Positions 15,691 to 26,303 are shown, counted from the stretch's first letter. The stretch is DNA of 64,000 bases from Candidatus Allofournierella merdigallinarum (GCA_019117205.1 DXAC01000016.1:1-64000), one strand, 5' to 3'. A program made the numbers and translations. Notes: generated from the sequence alone by a model not told the origin.

Positions 15691-16903
15691 GGGTATCCTC
15701 CTTGTGCGGGATGATCTTTTCCACCCGGCAGCGGGCGTCGGCGCCGGCGCCCTGCAAAAGCACCGGCTGCCCCGGGGCGAGCCCCGCCACCGGCAGGCAG
15801 GCGCCCGCTTCGCTGCGGACGATGGCGTAGCCCCGGGCCAACACCGCGTAGGGGCTCAGGGAATGGGCCAGCGCAGCGGTGGCGGCCAGTTCCCGGCCCC
15901 GGTCCCGCAGACGGGCCGCGCCGGCGTTGCGCACCGCGGCCACCAGGCCGGCCAGTCGCTGCTGCCGGGGGGCGCAGAGGGACTCCCCGCTCACCGCCCG
16001 GAGACGACCGCTGGCGGCAGCAAATCCATTATAGCACAAATTCCACTTAAGATGTATATTTTCATGAATATTTGACAGCAGACTGCATATTTTTTGTTGC
16101 TCGACCCACCGGTCCGGTGTTGCCAGCTCCGCCGCCGCGCTGGGGGTGGGGGCGCGCAGATCCGCCACATAGTCCAGGATGGACACATCGATCTCGTGGC
16201 CCACCGCGCTGATCAGCGGCGTTTTGCAGGCGTAGGCGGCCCGGGCGATGCCCTCGTCGTTGAAGACCCACAGGTCCTCCCGGGAGCCGCCGCCCCGGGT
16301 CACGATGATCACGTCCGCCCTGCCGGACGCGTCCAGCGCGCAGATGGCGTCGCGGATGCCGGCGGCGGCGTCCAGGCCCTGGACGTTCACCGGCGCCAGC
16401 AGCAGCCTTGCCAGCGGCCAGCGGCGGCCCAGCACGTTGCGGATGTCCTGCAAAGCCGCCCCGGTGGGGCTGGTCACCACGCCGATGCAGCCCGGGTAGG
16501 CCGGCAGCGGCTGCTTGTGCTCCGGGCGGAACAGGCCCTCCGCTTCCAGCTTTGCTTTCAGCTGTTCATAGGCCAGCCGGGCCGCGCCCACGCCGTCCGG
16601 GAACAGGTCGGACACATACACCTGAAAGGAGCCGGTGGCCTCGTACAGGCTTACCCGACAGCGGACGATCACCCGCATCCCCTCCTGGGGCACAAAGCCC
16701 AGCCGCCGGTTCTCCTGGCGGAACATCACCGCCTTGACGCTGGCCTTTTCGTCCCGCAGGTTGAAATACCAGTGGCCGCTCTTGGCGTGTGCCACGAAGC
16801 CGGTGACCTCCCCCCGCAGGGCGATGCCGGCCAGCACGCTGTCGCTGTCCAGCAGGGATTTCACATACCGGTTCAGCGCCCAAACACCGATCACGTCAGC
16901 CAT
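15668..16903 (-). CDS. xseA: Exodeoxyribonuclease VII large subunit
   Basis: Catalytic subunit of exonuclease VII. The 411-aa protein has an N-terminal OB fold (about residues 1-105) and the catalytic core with VVTSPTGAALQDI, VIIVTRGGGSREDLWVFNDE and PLISAVGHEIDVSILDYVADLRAPTPSAAAEL. A helical stalk and a C-terminal YAVLARGYAIVRS segment follow. The start at 16903 has GGGGAGGG 6 nt upstream and overlaps the preceding gene by 8 nt. The stalk region (about 16020-16120) is strikingly AT-rich compared with the rest of the gene and contains a promoter-like sequence. Confidence 0.94.
   Translation of the reverse strand: MADVIGVWALNRYVKSLLDSDSVLAGIALRGEVTGFVAHAKSGHWYFNLRDEKASVKAVMFRQENRRLGFVPQEGMRVIVRCRVSLYEATGSFQVYVSDLFPDGVGAARLAYEQLKAKLEAEGLFRPEHKQPLPAYPGCIGVVTSPTGAALQDIRNVLGRRWPLARLLLAPVNVQGLDAAAGIRDAICALDASGRADVIIVTRGGGSREDLWVFNDEGIARAAYACKTPLISAVGHEIDVSILDYVADLRAPTPSAAAELATPDRWVEQQKICSLLSNIHENIHLKWNLCYNGFAAASGRLRAVSGESLCAPRQQRLAGLVAAVRNAGAARLRDRGRELAATAALAHSLSPYAVLARGYAIVRSEAGACLPVAGLAPGQPVLLQGAGADARCRVEKIIPHKEDTHEATQEL
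16028..16036 (-). promoter_or_regulatory. Candidate extended -10 promoter inside xseA
   Basis: Minus-strand TGCTATAAT (TG, one base, then perfect TATAAT at 16028-16033) lies in an AT-rich island within xseA. No good -35 box is seen 16-18 bp upstream, as expected for an extended -10 promoter. It would drive xseB, ispA and dxs independently of the upstream genes. Confidence 0.4.
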
Positions 16904-17825
16904 TTTGCACCCTCCCCGCCAGCACCGCCACCCCGATGGCATTGTCGCTGGAAAACTGCCCGGGCACGAAATGTGCCCGGGGCAACCGCTGGCCCAGCCA
17001 GGCCTGGATGACCTCGCTGCTCATCACGCCCCCCGCGAACACCACCGGCAGGCCGGGGTGCTGTTCAAGGGCACGGCACACCATCTTCCGCGCCGTGTCG
17101 GCAACGCAGAGCAGGCAGTAGCGGCAGACGTATTCCGGGCTTTTCCCCTCTTCCAGCAGGCGCAAACACTGGTTCTCCAACCCGGACAGGCTGCAGGTGA
17201 GCCCCTTTACGCTGGAGCGGGGCCGCACCGGCTCATCGCAGCGGGCGGCAAGTTCGCTCACTTTGGCGCCGGCGGGAAAAGCAAAGCCCAGGCGCACCCC
17301 CACCCGGTCCACCGCCTGGCCGGCGTAGAGGTCGCTGCTGGTACCGATGCGCTCCACCCGGTCGGCGCCCTGGCACAAAAGCAGGTCGGTGGTGCCGCCG
17401 GAGATATGGAACACCAGCACCGGGCGCTCAAACAGGCTGGCGTCCCCCGTTGCAAGCAATGCCGCGGCGATGTGGCCCTGCTGGTGGGTGGTCTCCACCA
17501 AAGGCAGCCCCCGACCGGCGCAAAAGGCCCTTGCCGCCAGCACGCCGGTGAGGAAACAGGGCATATAGGAGCCCTCCGCCGGGCGGGGCCGGGCGGAGAC
17601 GCCCACCGCTTCCACGGCGGCGAGATCCGCCTCGGCGGCCAGCTCCTCCAGCAGGGCAGGCAGCGCCGCCGTGTGGTGGAACACCGCGTCGCTCTGGCGC
17701 AGGCCCAGCTGGCCGGGCTTCACCGGCAAAAACTTCTTTTTAGCGCAAACAACCTCTTTGGAGCAGGTGTCATACACCGCCAAAGAGGTTGCGTAGTTGC
17801 TGGTATCGAAGCCCAGGGTCAGCAT
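16896..17825 (-). CDS. Kae1/TsaD-like domain protein (paralogue, peptidase M22 fold)
   Basis: A 309-aa ASKHA-fold protein. It has an N-terminal LTLGFDTSNYATSLAVYD, a metal-site motif HQQGH in VETTHQQGHIAAAL, phosphate-binding HISGGTTDLLL and C-terminal FAGGVMSSE with SDNAIGVAVLAG. True TsaD, the tRNA t6A enzyme, has NHMEGH-type and CTDNAAMIA-type motifs and is about 340 aa, so this looks like the shorter diverged paralogue rather than the essential copy. Function is not established. It starts 7 nt inside the end of nusB and overlaps xseA by 8 nt, so it is firmly part of the operon. Confidence 0.8.
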   Translation of the reverse strand: MLTLGFDTSNYATSLAVYDTCSKEVVCAKKKFLPVKPGQLGLRQSDAVFHHTAALPALLEELAAEADLAAVEAVGVSARPRPAEGSYMPCFLTGVLAARAFCAGRGLPLVETTHQQGHIAAALLATGDASLFERPVLVFHISGGTTDLLLCQGADRVERIGTSSDLYAGQAVDRVGVRLGFAFPAGAKVSELAARCDEPVRPRSSVKGLTCSLSGLENQCLRLLEEGKSPEYVCRYCLLCVADTARKMVCRALEQHPGLPVVFAGGVMSSEVIQAWLGQRLPRAHFVPGQFSSDNAIGVAVLAGRVQNG

Positions 17826-18259
17826 GGCTGCTCCCCGGCGGGCAGAGTCTCCCCGGCCCCCATCTGACGCACCACACTGCCCAGCAGGCCGTTGACGAAC
17901 TGGTAGTCGCTCTCGTCACCGTATTTCTTGGCCAGCTCTACCGCCTCGTTGATGGCCACGCCCGGCAGCTTTTCCGGGCCGTACAGCGCCTCGGCGATGG
18001 CCAGGCGAAGCACGGTGAGGTCCACCCGGGAGATGCGCTCCAGCGTCCAGCCTTTCAGGTTGGCGCGGATCAGGTCGTTGATCTGGGCGCTGTTGTCATA
18101 GTAGGCGGCGAGCAGGGCCTGGGCAAACTCGTCCAGAGGGTACTCCCCCACCTCGTTAGCGCGCTGGATGACCTCCTCCAGCGGCATATCGTCAAAGGTG
18201 GCTGCAAAAGCGGCCAAAAAGGCGTTTTCGCGTCCGGCGCGGCGGGATAACTTTTCCAT
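17819..18259 (-). CDS. nusB: Transcription antitermination factor NusB
   Basis: A 146-aa all-helical protein that binds boxA RNA with NusE in antitermination complexes. The start MEKLSRRAGRENAFLA at 18259 follows AAAGGAA. Typical late motifs are RVDLTVLRLAIAE, LPGVAINEAVELAKKYGDE and FVNGLLGSV. An Asp23 protein is encoded just upstream, the usual asp23-nusB order of Firmicutes. The 20-aa longer frame upstream lacks family similarity. Confidence 0.94.
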   Translation of the reverse strand: MEKLSRRAGRENAFLAAFAATFDDMPLEEVIQRANEVGEYPLDEFAQALLAAYYDNSAQINDLIRANLKGWTLERISRVDLTVLRLAIAEALYGPEKLPGVAINEAVELAKKYGDESDYQFVNGLLGSVVRQMGAGETLPAGEQPC

Positions 18260-18330
18260 AGATGTTCCTTTCACAGCGAGCGGCCCCCCTGCATGGCGCG
18301 GGAGGGCCCTTGCTTTCAATCATGATCGGT

Positions 18331-18693
18331 TCATTGCTCCTCGGGGGGCTCCGGCCGCACCTGCACACCGGCCACCACCACGTTCACCCTGGAAACGGTG
18401 ATGCTGGTCATGTTCTGCACGGCGTTCTTCACGTTCTGCTGCACCTTTTCGCAGACGGTGGGGATCCTGGTGCCGTAGAACACCACGATCTGCAGCGTGA
18501 GCTCGGCCACGTCGTCGCTGAGGCTGACAGCCACGTTTTTGGATCTGGAAAGCAGGCCCTTGACACCGCTTACGGCGGGGCTGACCTCCTTGACACCGTC
18601 GATCTCCAGCGCCGCCATGCGGGCGATCTTGGCGATCACTTCGGTAGAGATCTGCAGGCTGCCATTCACAACGCAGGTATTTGAAACGTCCAT
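18331..18693 (-). CDS. Asp23/Gls24-family envelope stress response protein
   Basis: A 120-aa Asp23 (DUF322) protein with GSLQISTEVIAKIARMAALEIDGV and the pattern PTVCEKVQQNVKNAVQNMTSITVSRVNVVVAGV. Related proteins are abundant, membrane-associated factors linked to cell-envelope stress in Gram-positive bacteria. GGGAGGG precedes the ATG at 18693; a longer frame starting at 18738 is not supported. It is the first gene of the operon running through nusB to recN, directly behind a strong promoter. Confidence 0.9.
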   Translation of the reverse strand: MDVSNTCVVNGSLQISTEVIAKIARMAALEIDGVKEVSPAVSGVKGLLSRSKNVAVSLSDDVAELTLQIVVFYGTRIPTVCEKVQQNVKNAVQNMTSITVSRVNVVVAGVQVRPEPPEEQ

Positions 18694-18754
18694 ACCCGGC
18701 CCTCCCAAACTTGCAATTTGACGTCCATGCTGCGGCATGGGAACTTTCTAAGAT

Positions 18755-18783
18755 ATTATACCATCTTCCGCACCATTCTACAA
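18755..18783 (-). promoter_or_regulatory. Sigma-A promoter of the asp23-nusB-...-recN operon
   Basis: Minus-strand TTGTAG (18778-18783) and perfect TATAAT (18755-18760) are separated by 17 bp. It sits between the spoIIIAH stop codon and asp23, so vegetative expression of the downstream genes is independent of the sporulation operon. Confidence 0.85.
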
Positions 18784-18786
18784 CTG

Positions 18787-19401
18787 TTATTTTACCTCCA
18801 CGATGGTGATATCCTGGGCGGTGACCTGGCACTTGCTCAGCACCACGTCCCGGATCTGGGCCACCTCCTCTTTGGTAAGGCCGTCGCTGGTGGTCATCAC
18901 GGTCACATCCACCTGATCCCCGTCGATAAAGGCCACGCAGTCCACAAAGCCCTTTGCCTTTACAAGGTTCTCGATGTCGCTCTCGGTGGCGATGTTGTCG
19001 ATGGCGGCGGTGAGCTGGGCGGTGAGGCTCTCTTTCTCCTCGTCGGTGAGTTTGGCGCTCTTCAGGCTTTTTTGCAGGGTGTCCAGCGCCTCGTCCCGGG
19101 CCTTGGTGCGGGTGAGCCGCGCCTGTTCAAAAAATTCGTCGCCGGTGGCCTCGCCCACGCTGACCAGCTGGGCCTCGCCGTAGTTCTTGTCGCCGGTGGC
19201 CACCTCGCCGTCCACCGCCAGCGCGTCGGTGATCACGCCGGGCTCCGCGTCGGTGCTCGCGGCCACCTGGGCGTTGGCCGCGGCGGCGTCCAGGGCCAGG
19301 TCGGTGCTCTTGGCGTACTCCCAGTTCAGATACACCGCCACCCCCAGCGCCACCACCAGGGTGAGCAGGGTCATCTTCTGGTTTATCTTCTTGCTTCGCA
19401 T
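18787..19401 (-). CDS. spoIIIAH: Stage III sporulation protein AH
   Basis: Mother-cell membrane protein whose ectodomain binds forespore SpoIIQ in the feeding-tube channel. The 204-aa sequence has a basic N-terminus, one transmembrane helix (about residues 10-28, MTLLTLVVALGVAVYLNW) and a YscJ-like domain in the C-terminal half (FEQARLTRTKARDEALDTLQ..., VAFIDGDQVDVTV). It ends the spoIIIA operon, 14 nt after spoIIIAG. Confidence 0.93.
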   Translation of the reverse strand: MRSKKINQKMTLLTLVVALGVAVYLNWEYAKSTDLALDAAAANAQVAASTDAEPGVITDALAVDGEVATGDKNYGEAQLVSVGEATGDEFFEQARLTRTKARDEALDTLQKSLKSAKLTDEEKESLTAQLTAAIDNIATESDIENLVKAKGFVDCVAFIDGDQVDVTVMTTSDGLTKEEVAQIRDVVLSKCQVTAQDITIVEVK

Positions 19402-19415
19402 GACGATACCTCCAA

Positions 19416-19940
19416 CTAACTCATTTTTGCTATGCTGATCCGGTTGGTGGACACCCCGGTGAGCACCGACACCGCCTGGGTGATCTGGGCGTTCACCGTG
19501 ATGTCATCCGCCCCCTCGCAAACCACCGCGATGCCGCGGATCACCGGTTCCCAGGTCATCTCCACCAGCCCCTCCTGCCCCTGCCCGGTGTCCACCAGGA
19601 TGTGGGACAGCTGGCGCTGCCCGTTTTCGCCGCCGTCGTTTTCGTCCAGGGCGTACACCGTCTCCGCGCCGGCGTCCAGGGTGACGGCCACCCTGGTGCG
19701 GCCCGCCCCCTCGATGCTGCCGATGAGCTCGGTGAGGGTGGCCTCCAACTGCTCCACATACTGGCGGCTGCGCTCGTCCGCGGGCAACTGCTGAGCCCCG
19801 GCCTCCTCCTGTTTTTCGCCGCCGAAGAACGAGCCCCCGGCGATGAGCAGGAACACCCCCAGCACGCCGGCAAAAAAGAGCAGGCTGCCCCGCAGATCTT
19901 TTTTCCTCGCCAGCAGCCGTTCCAACCACGCTTGTTTCAT
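19416..19940 (-). CDS. spoIIIAG: Stage III sporulation protein AG
   Basis: Ring-forming component of the SpoIIIA-SpoIIQ channel. The 174-aa protein has one transmembrane segment (about residues 18-38) and a ring-building motif domain. Recognisable blocks are YVEQLEATLTELIGSIEGAG.TRVAVTLD, ILVDTGQGQEGLV, EPVIRGIAVVCEGADD and VNAQITQAVSVLTGVSTNRISI. It starts 3 nt after the spoIIIAF stop. Confidence 0.94.
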   Translation of the reverse strand: MKQAWLERLLARKKDLRGSLLFFAGVLGVFLLIAGGSFFGGEKQEEAGAQQLPADERSRQYVEQLEATLTELIGSIEGAGRTRVAVTLDAGAETVYALDENDGGENGQRQLSHILVDTGQGQEGLVEMTWEPVIRGIAVVCEGADDITVNAQITQAVSVLTGVSTNRISIAKMS

Positions 19941-19943
19941 GCT

Positions 19944-20372
19944 TCATCCCTCATCTGTTGACTTCGCCGTAACAGTCAACCCCTGGGTATCCCCCAGCGC
20001 GTCCAGCGCCCGCTCCAGCGCCCGCTCGGGCTGGTCGCTGTACACTGTCACGCAGGGCGCCTCGCCGCCGGTACACCGCACCGTGGCCGTGATGCCCTGC
20101 CGTGCAAGGGCCTGCTCCAGCTGGTCCTCCAGCTGCTCCCAGGCGTATGCCTCGGCATAGACGGAATAGTCCGCCGGCCGGGCGCTGCTCTGGATGGACA
20201 GGGCGGCCAGGCCCCGCCAGTCCGCGCCCGCCGCCGGGCTGACCACCGACACTAAAATATACAGCGCCAGCACGGTTTTTATGCTTTTGTAGCTGCCCTG
20301 GCGGGGCAAAAAAAGTTCCAGCGCCCCCGCCAGGATGCAGGCCACGCAGACGTTCAGTGCCCAGAGCTTCAT
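19944..20372 (-). CDS. spoIIIAF: Stage III sporulation protein AF
   Basis: A 142-aa protein with two N-terminal transmembrane helices (ALNVCVACILAGALELFL and TVLALYILVSVVSP) and a soluble C-terminal domain of ring-building type. The frame is open far upstream across spoIIIAE, but the ATG at 20372 gives the family length and N-terminus and directly adjoins the spoIIIAE stop. Confidence 0.9.
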   Translation of the reverse strand: MKLWALNVCVACILAGALELFLPRQGSYKSIKTVLALYILVSVVSPAAGADWRGLAALSIQSSARPADYSVYAEAYAWEQLEDQLEQALARQGITATVRCTGGEAPCVTVYSDQPERALERALDALGDTQGLTVTAKSTDEG

Positions 20373-20374
20373 CC

Positions 20375-21430
20375 CTATCCCCCGCTTCCCGTGACGATCA
20401 TCAGCGCGGTGGCCAATACCACCAGCATGAAAAAGAACACCAGAAAGGACACGCACAGCCCAAAGGCCCGGCTCATGCCCGCCAGAGCGTCCCCCGCCCG
20501 CTTGAGGCCAAAGGCCTTGGCCGCCGCGCCGCCCAGCTGGCAGGCAAGGGCGTAGAAGAGGCTGCGGAGCAGGATGGGCACAAAGCCCACCACCAGCACC
20601 GCGATTGCCGCAAAGCCCAGCGACCCCTTGAGCACCCGCAGCCCGCTGAGCACGCTGCCCATGGCGTCGGAGGCCACGCCGCCCACCACCGGGATGCTGC
20701 TGCTCAGCAGAAACTTGCCGGTGCGAAGCGCCAGGGTGTCGGCGTTCTGGGCAAGCACGCTTTGAAGCGTCAGCACCGCCCCGAAGAGCACCGAGGCCAG
20801 CCCCAGCAGCCACTTGACCGCCTTTGCCAGCAGTTCGCACCCGTCGGACACGCCGCCCACCCCGCACAGGCTGCCCGCGGCGTTCAAAGCGATGTACACC
20901 TGAAGCACCGGCAGGGCGACGACGCCGATGACCTGGGCGCTGAAGTTGGCCATGGTCAGGAACATCCCGCTGTACACCAGGGCCTGGGTGGGCTGGCCGC
21001 AGCTGACCAGCACCCCGGAAAAGGCCGGGACAAAGCTGACAAGATAGGTCTGCCAGCCCAGGATGCTCTCCCCCACCGCCCCCACCAGCTCCAGCGCCGG
21101 CGAAAGGCAGACGGCGAAGATGCCCAGCACGCAGACGCTCTCCAGCGGCGAGGCCCAGTCCCCGCCCGGGGCCAGCGCCAGCGCCGCCGCCCCCAGCAGC
21201 ACCGTGCCCATCAGCCGCGCCAGCAGGCGAACAGGCTGGCGCACTTCCTCCAGCACCGCCTGTCTGGCGGACTCCAACAGGTCCTCCAGGGAAAAGCTCT
21301 GGAACTCCTCCGCGCTGACGCCCGGCTCGTCCAGCAGCCGCTGCACCTCGCCGGGAAGCTGCTGTTCGGCAAAAGCCGGCGCGGCGACCACCGCCAGCAG
21401 CAGGCAAAAACACAAAATAAACCGTTTCAT
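20375..21430 (-). CDS. spoIIIAE: Stage III sporulation protein AE
   Basis: Polytopic membrane protein of 351 aa, the largest membrane subunit of the SpoIIIA channel. An N-terminal signal segment (FILCFCLLLAVVAAPAFA) is followed by about seven hydrophobic helices. Conserved glycine-rich loops include LLSSSIPVVGGVASDAMGSVLSGLRVLKGSLG. It overlaps spoIIIAD by 4 nt (ATGA type). Confidence 0.93.
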   Translation of the reverse strand: MKRFILCFCLLLAVVAAPAFAEQQLPGEVQRLLDEPGVSAEEFQSFSLEDLLESARQAVLEEVRQPVRLLARLMGTVLLGAAALALAPGGDWASPLESVCVLGIFAVCLSPALELVGAVGESILGWQTYLVSFVPAFSGVLVSCGQPTQALVYSGMFLTMANFSAQVIGVVALPVLQVYIALNAAGSLCGVGGVSDGCELLAKAVKWLLGLASVLFGAVLTLQSVLAQNADTLALRTGKFLLSSSIPVVGGVASDAMGSVLSGLRVLKGSLGFAAIAVLVVGFVPILLRSLFYALACQLGGAAAKAFGLKRAGDALAGMSRAFGLCVSFLVFFFMLVVLATALMIVTGSGG

Positions 21431-21807
21431 TGCAAAAACGCGATGAGCGCCCCCATGATCCGTTCAAACAGCGGCAGGGCCGAGACCAGGATCAGCCCCC
21501 GCGCCGCCAGCTCCACCTTGCCCGCCAGGGTCTCCAGCCCCGCGTCCTTGCAGACATCCTGCATATTCTGTGCCACCAGCGCGATGCCCGCCGCCTTGAG
21601 CACGGCGGTAAGGCTCTCGCCGTCCAGATAGCCGGCGGCGGCGGTGAACCACTGGATCACCGGTGTGAGCAGGCTTATCAGGTAGCCCAGCAGCACCACC
21701 GAGGCGGCAGTGACGCACAGAGCGGCGTAGGAGGGCAGATATTGACGCACCAGGCCGGTGAGCACCGCCGCCACCAGTGCAAAGGCCGCGATCCGAAAGA
21801 TCTCCAT
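21427..21807 (-). CDS. spoIIIAD: Stage III sporulation protein AD
   Basis: A 126-aa membrane protein of the FliQ-like SpoIIIAC/AD family. It has three or four hydrophobic segments and conserved QYLPSYAALCVTAASVVLLGYL and GIALVAQNMQDVCKDAGLETLAGKVELAARG. The start MEIFRIA at 21807 lies 1 nt after the spoIIIAC stop; the longer frame overlaps spoIIIAC. Confidence 0.93.
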   Translation of the reverse strand: MEIFRIAAFALVAAVLTGLVRQYLPSYAALCVTAASVVLLGYLISLLTPVIQWFTAAAGYLDGESLTAVLKAAGIALVAQNMQDVCKDAGLETLAGKVELAARGLILVSALPLFERIMGALIAFLQ

Positions 21808-21808
21808 C

Positions 21809-22003
21809 TTACAGGTTGAACAGCGCCTTGATGCTGACAAACAGGTCGCTGATCTGCCGCACCAGCATCGAGAGCACCACGATCAGCCCGGCCAGGGTGG
21901 TCATCATGGCCTGGTCCTCCCGGCCGGAGCGGATGAGCAGCTGGTTGAGTACCGCCACGATGATGCCGATGGCGGCGATCTTGAACACAAGGTCGATATC
22001 CAT
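21809..22003 (-). CDS. spoIIIAC: Stage III sporulation protein AC
   Basis: A 64-aa membrane protein with two helices: MDIDLVFKIAAIGIIVAVLNQLL, then GREDQA followed by MMTTLAGLIVVLSMLVRQI. This matches SpoIIIAC in size and motif. AAGGAAGAAAC precedes the ATG at 22003. Confidence 0.94.
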   Translation of the reverse strand: MDIDLVFKIAAIGIIVAVLNQLLIRSGREDQAMMTTLAGLIVVLSMLVRQISDLFVSIKALFNL

Positions 22004-22020
22004 TGTTTCTTCCTTTCCCG

Positions 22021-22500
22021 CTAAAACAGCAGCAGCGCCGCCAGCGCGCCGCTGCAAAGGCCCGCTTTGCTGTAAAGCTGTTTTGCTTGCTCATAGTCCC
22101 GACGGGCGGCGTCCTGCAGGGCGGCGCACCGCTGCTCGTAATACAGGCAGCGGCGCACGCTCTCCGCGCCGGCGGCACAGCCCAGCCCCCCGAAAAATGG
22201 CCCGAGCTGCTCCCAGTCGGAGGCTGTGAGGGCGGCGGGCCGGGGCAGCCTGTCCAGCCGCTGGCAGCTTTCCAGCGCCAGCTCCCCCAAAGCCCCGCTT
22301 TGCCGCAGCCCGTCCAGGATATCCGACAGGGGCGCCGCCCGGTAGACGATCTCATTCCGCACCGTGCCCATCAGCGCCAGCAGCTCCTCCAGCGCCCGCA
22401 GGCGGGCGCGCTTTTTGCCGGTGAGCCAGCGGCCGGCGCCCCAGCCCGTGAGCAGCAGCAGCCCCGCGCCCAGCAGCCGAAGCCCGACGCTCACAGCCAC
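22021..22500 (-). CDS. spoIIIAB: Stage III sporulation protein AB
   Basis: A 159-aa protein with an N-terminal membrane helix (about residues 3-22), a cytoplasmic helical region containing LRALEELLALMGTVRNEIVYRAAPLSDIL, and a hydrophobic C-terminus (LAALLLF). It overlaps the end of spoIIIAA by 10 nt. It belongs to the GspF-like subunit of the sporulation secretion channel. Confidence 0.92.
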   Translation of the reverse strand: MAVSVGLRLLGAGLLLLTGWGAGRWLTGKKRARLRALEELLALMGTVRNEIVYRAAPLSDILDGLRQSGALGELALESCQRLDRLPRPAALTASDWEQLGPFFGGLGCAAGAESVRRCLYYEQRCAALQDAARRDYEQAKQLYSKAGLCSGALAALLLF

Positions 22501-23390
22501 CTCACCTGCCCCACCGCGCCGGGATGGGCCGCTCCCTGCAGCAGAGCCAGGCAGGAGAAGTTGTCCGCCAGCCGCTCCTCGCCGACGCCGAACCGCCGGC
22601 AGGCCGCCGAGACCTCCTCCCCGTGGATGGTGCAGACGAAGCTCACCCCGCCCTTTCCGCCGGCGGCCACCGCTTCGTAGTCTTTCTCGTCTCCCAGCTC
22701 ATCGCAGAGGATCACCTGTGGCCCCAGGCAGCGCAGGGCCATGCGGATGCCCTCCCGCTTGGAGCAGCCGCTGACCACGTCGCAGTTCAGCGGCACCGGC
22801 GCGGCGAAGCCGGCCGCGTCGCAGGGCCAGATCTCCATGCGCTCGTCCACCACCGACACCTTTTTCCCCGCCCGGCTGAGCAGGGCGGACACCGAGCGCA
22901 AAAGGGTCGTCTTTCCGCTGCCCGGCGGCCCCACGATGGCCAGGCCCCGGAACCGGCCAAGGATGTGGTCCCGCAGTTCGGCGGGCAGGTCAGGGGTGGC
23001 GGTGCGGGCCACCCGGATGTTCAGCGAGGTCACCGTCTGTACCCCTAAAAGTGCCTGGTCCCGGGTGTGAAAAAGGCCGGCCACCCCCACCCGATGTCCG
23101 CCCGGCAGGGTGAAAAAGCCCTGAGCCAGCTGCTGCTCGTAGCTGTGTACCGACCGCTCGCACAATGCGTAAAAGCACTCCTGGAGCTGCTGGTGAGTCA
23201 GCGGCGGGCCGCTTTGCGCCATACCCGCCCCCGGCAGGCAGAACTGGCCGTCGGCACAGCTGAGCACCACCGGGCGTCCGCTGCGGAGATGCACCTCGTG
23301 AATGGTGCGCCCCACGCTTGGGGGCAGCTCTTCCAGCCCCCGCCGCACAAAGCCCGGCAGCCGCCGGATGGCCGTGTAGAACTCGTCCAT
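22491..23390 (-). CDS. spoIIIAA: Stage III sporulation protein AA (AAA ATPase)
   Basis: Cytoplasmic ATPase proposed to energise the SpoIIIA channel in the mother cell. The 299-aa protein has an N-terminal domain, Walker A GPPGSGKTTLLR (about residues 154-165), Walker B VILCDELGDEKDYEAV and an arginine-containing C-terminus. It is the first gene of the eight-gene operon and follows a sigma-E-like promoter. Confidence 0.94.
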   Translation of the reverse strand: MDEFYTAIRRLPGFVRRGLEELPPSVGRTIHEVHLRSGRPVVLSCADGQFCLPGAGMAQSGPPLTHQQLQECFYALCERSVHSYEQQLAQGFFTLPGGHRVGVAGLFHTRDQALLGVQTVTSLNIRVARTATPDLPAELRDHILGRFRGLAIVGPPGSGKTTLLRSVSALLSRAGKKVSVVDERMEIWPCDAAGFAAPVPLNCDVVSGCSKREGIRMALRCLGPQVILCDELGDEKDYEAVAAGGKGGVSFVCTIHGEEVSAACRRFGVGEERLADNFSCLALLQGAAHPGAVGQVRWL

Positions 23391-23416
23391 TTTCTTTCAC
23401 CGTCCCTTTGCTTTCT

Positions 23417-23445
23417 ATGGTATGAAAGGCAAAGCCGCCATAGAA
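23417..23445 (-). promoter_or_regulatory. Candidate sigma-E promoter of the spoIIIA operon
   Basis: Minus-strand CATACCAT (23417-23424) matches the sigma-E -10 consensus CATACAAT at seven of eight positions. TTCTATG (23439-23445) lies 14 bp upstream as a weaker -35. spoIIIA operons are under mother-cell sigma-E control in Bacillus, so position and family agree. Confidence 0.6.
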
Positions 23446-23448
23446 CAC

Positions 23449-23487
23449 AAAAAGCGGGCCGGCCTGCCCTGTGGCAAGCCGGCCCGC
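23449..23487 (-). terminator. Intrinsic terminator of ligA
   Basis: A 10-bp stem (GCGGGCCGGC at 23454-23463 with GCCGGCCCGC at 23478-23487) is followed on the minus strand by five U residues. A second GC-rich stem (about 23493-23522) lies between it and the ligA stop. The terminator overlaps the sigma-E promoter region of spoIIIA. Confidence 0.8.
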
Positions 23488-23537
23488 GCGATGCCGGGGC
23501 GCCGCTTTTTTGAGACGCCCCGGCCGATGGGTCGGAT

Positions 23538-26236
<2,699 letters not shown>

Positions 26237-26254
26237 GGGCCATCCCTCCCTTGT

Positions 26255-26282
26255 TTGAATATCTTCCATAAAAGATATTCAA
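26255..26282. repeat. Perfect 11-bp inverted repeat
   Basis: TTGAATATCTT (26255-26265) and AAGATATTCAA (26272-26282) flank the 6-nt loop CCATAA. No U-run follows on either strand, so it is more like an operator or mRNA hairpin than a terminator. It lies between the HTH regulator gene and yunB, upstream of yunB. Confidence 0.8.
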
Positions 26283-26303
26283 AACGCGGGGAGATGTGAA
26301 CGG

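Noticed and set aside
20373..21467. SpoIIIAF as a 507-aa protein
   Set aside because: The extra length is the complement frame of spoIIIAE; the family is about 140-200 aa and the ATG at 20372 fits.
23493..23522. Second hairpin after ligA as a plus-strand terminator
   Set aside because: No plus-strand gene ends here, and its T-run lies inside the loop rather than after the stem.
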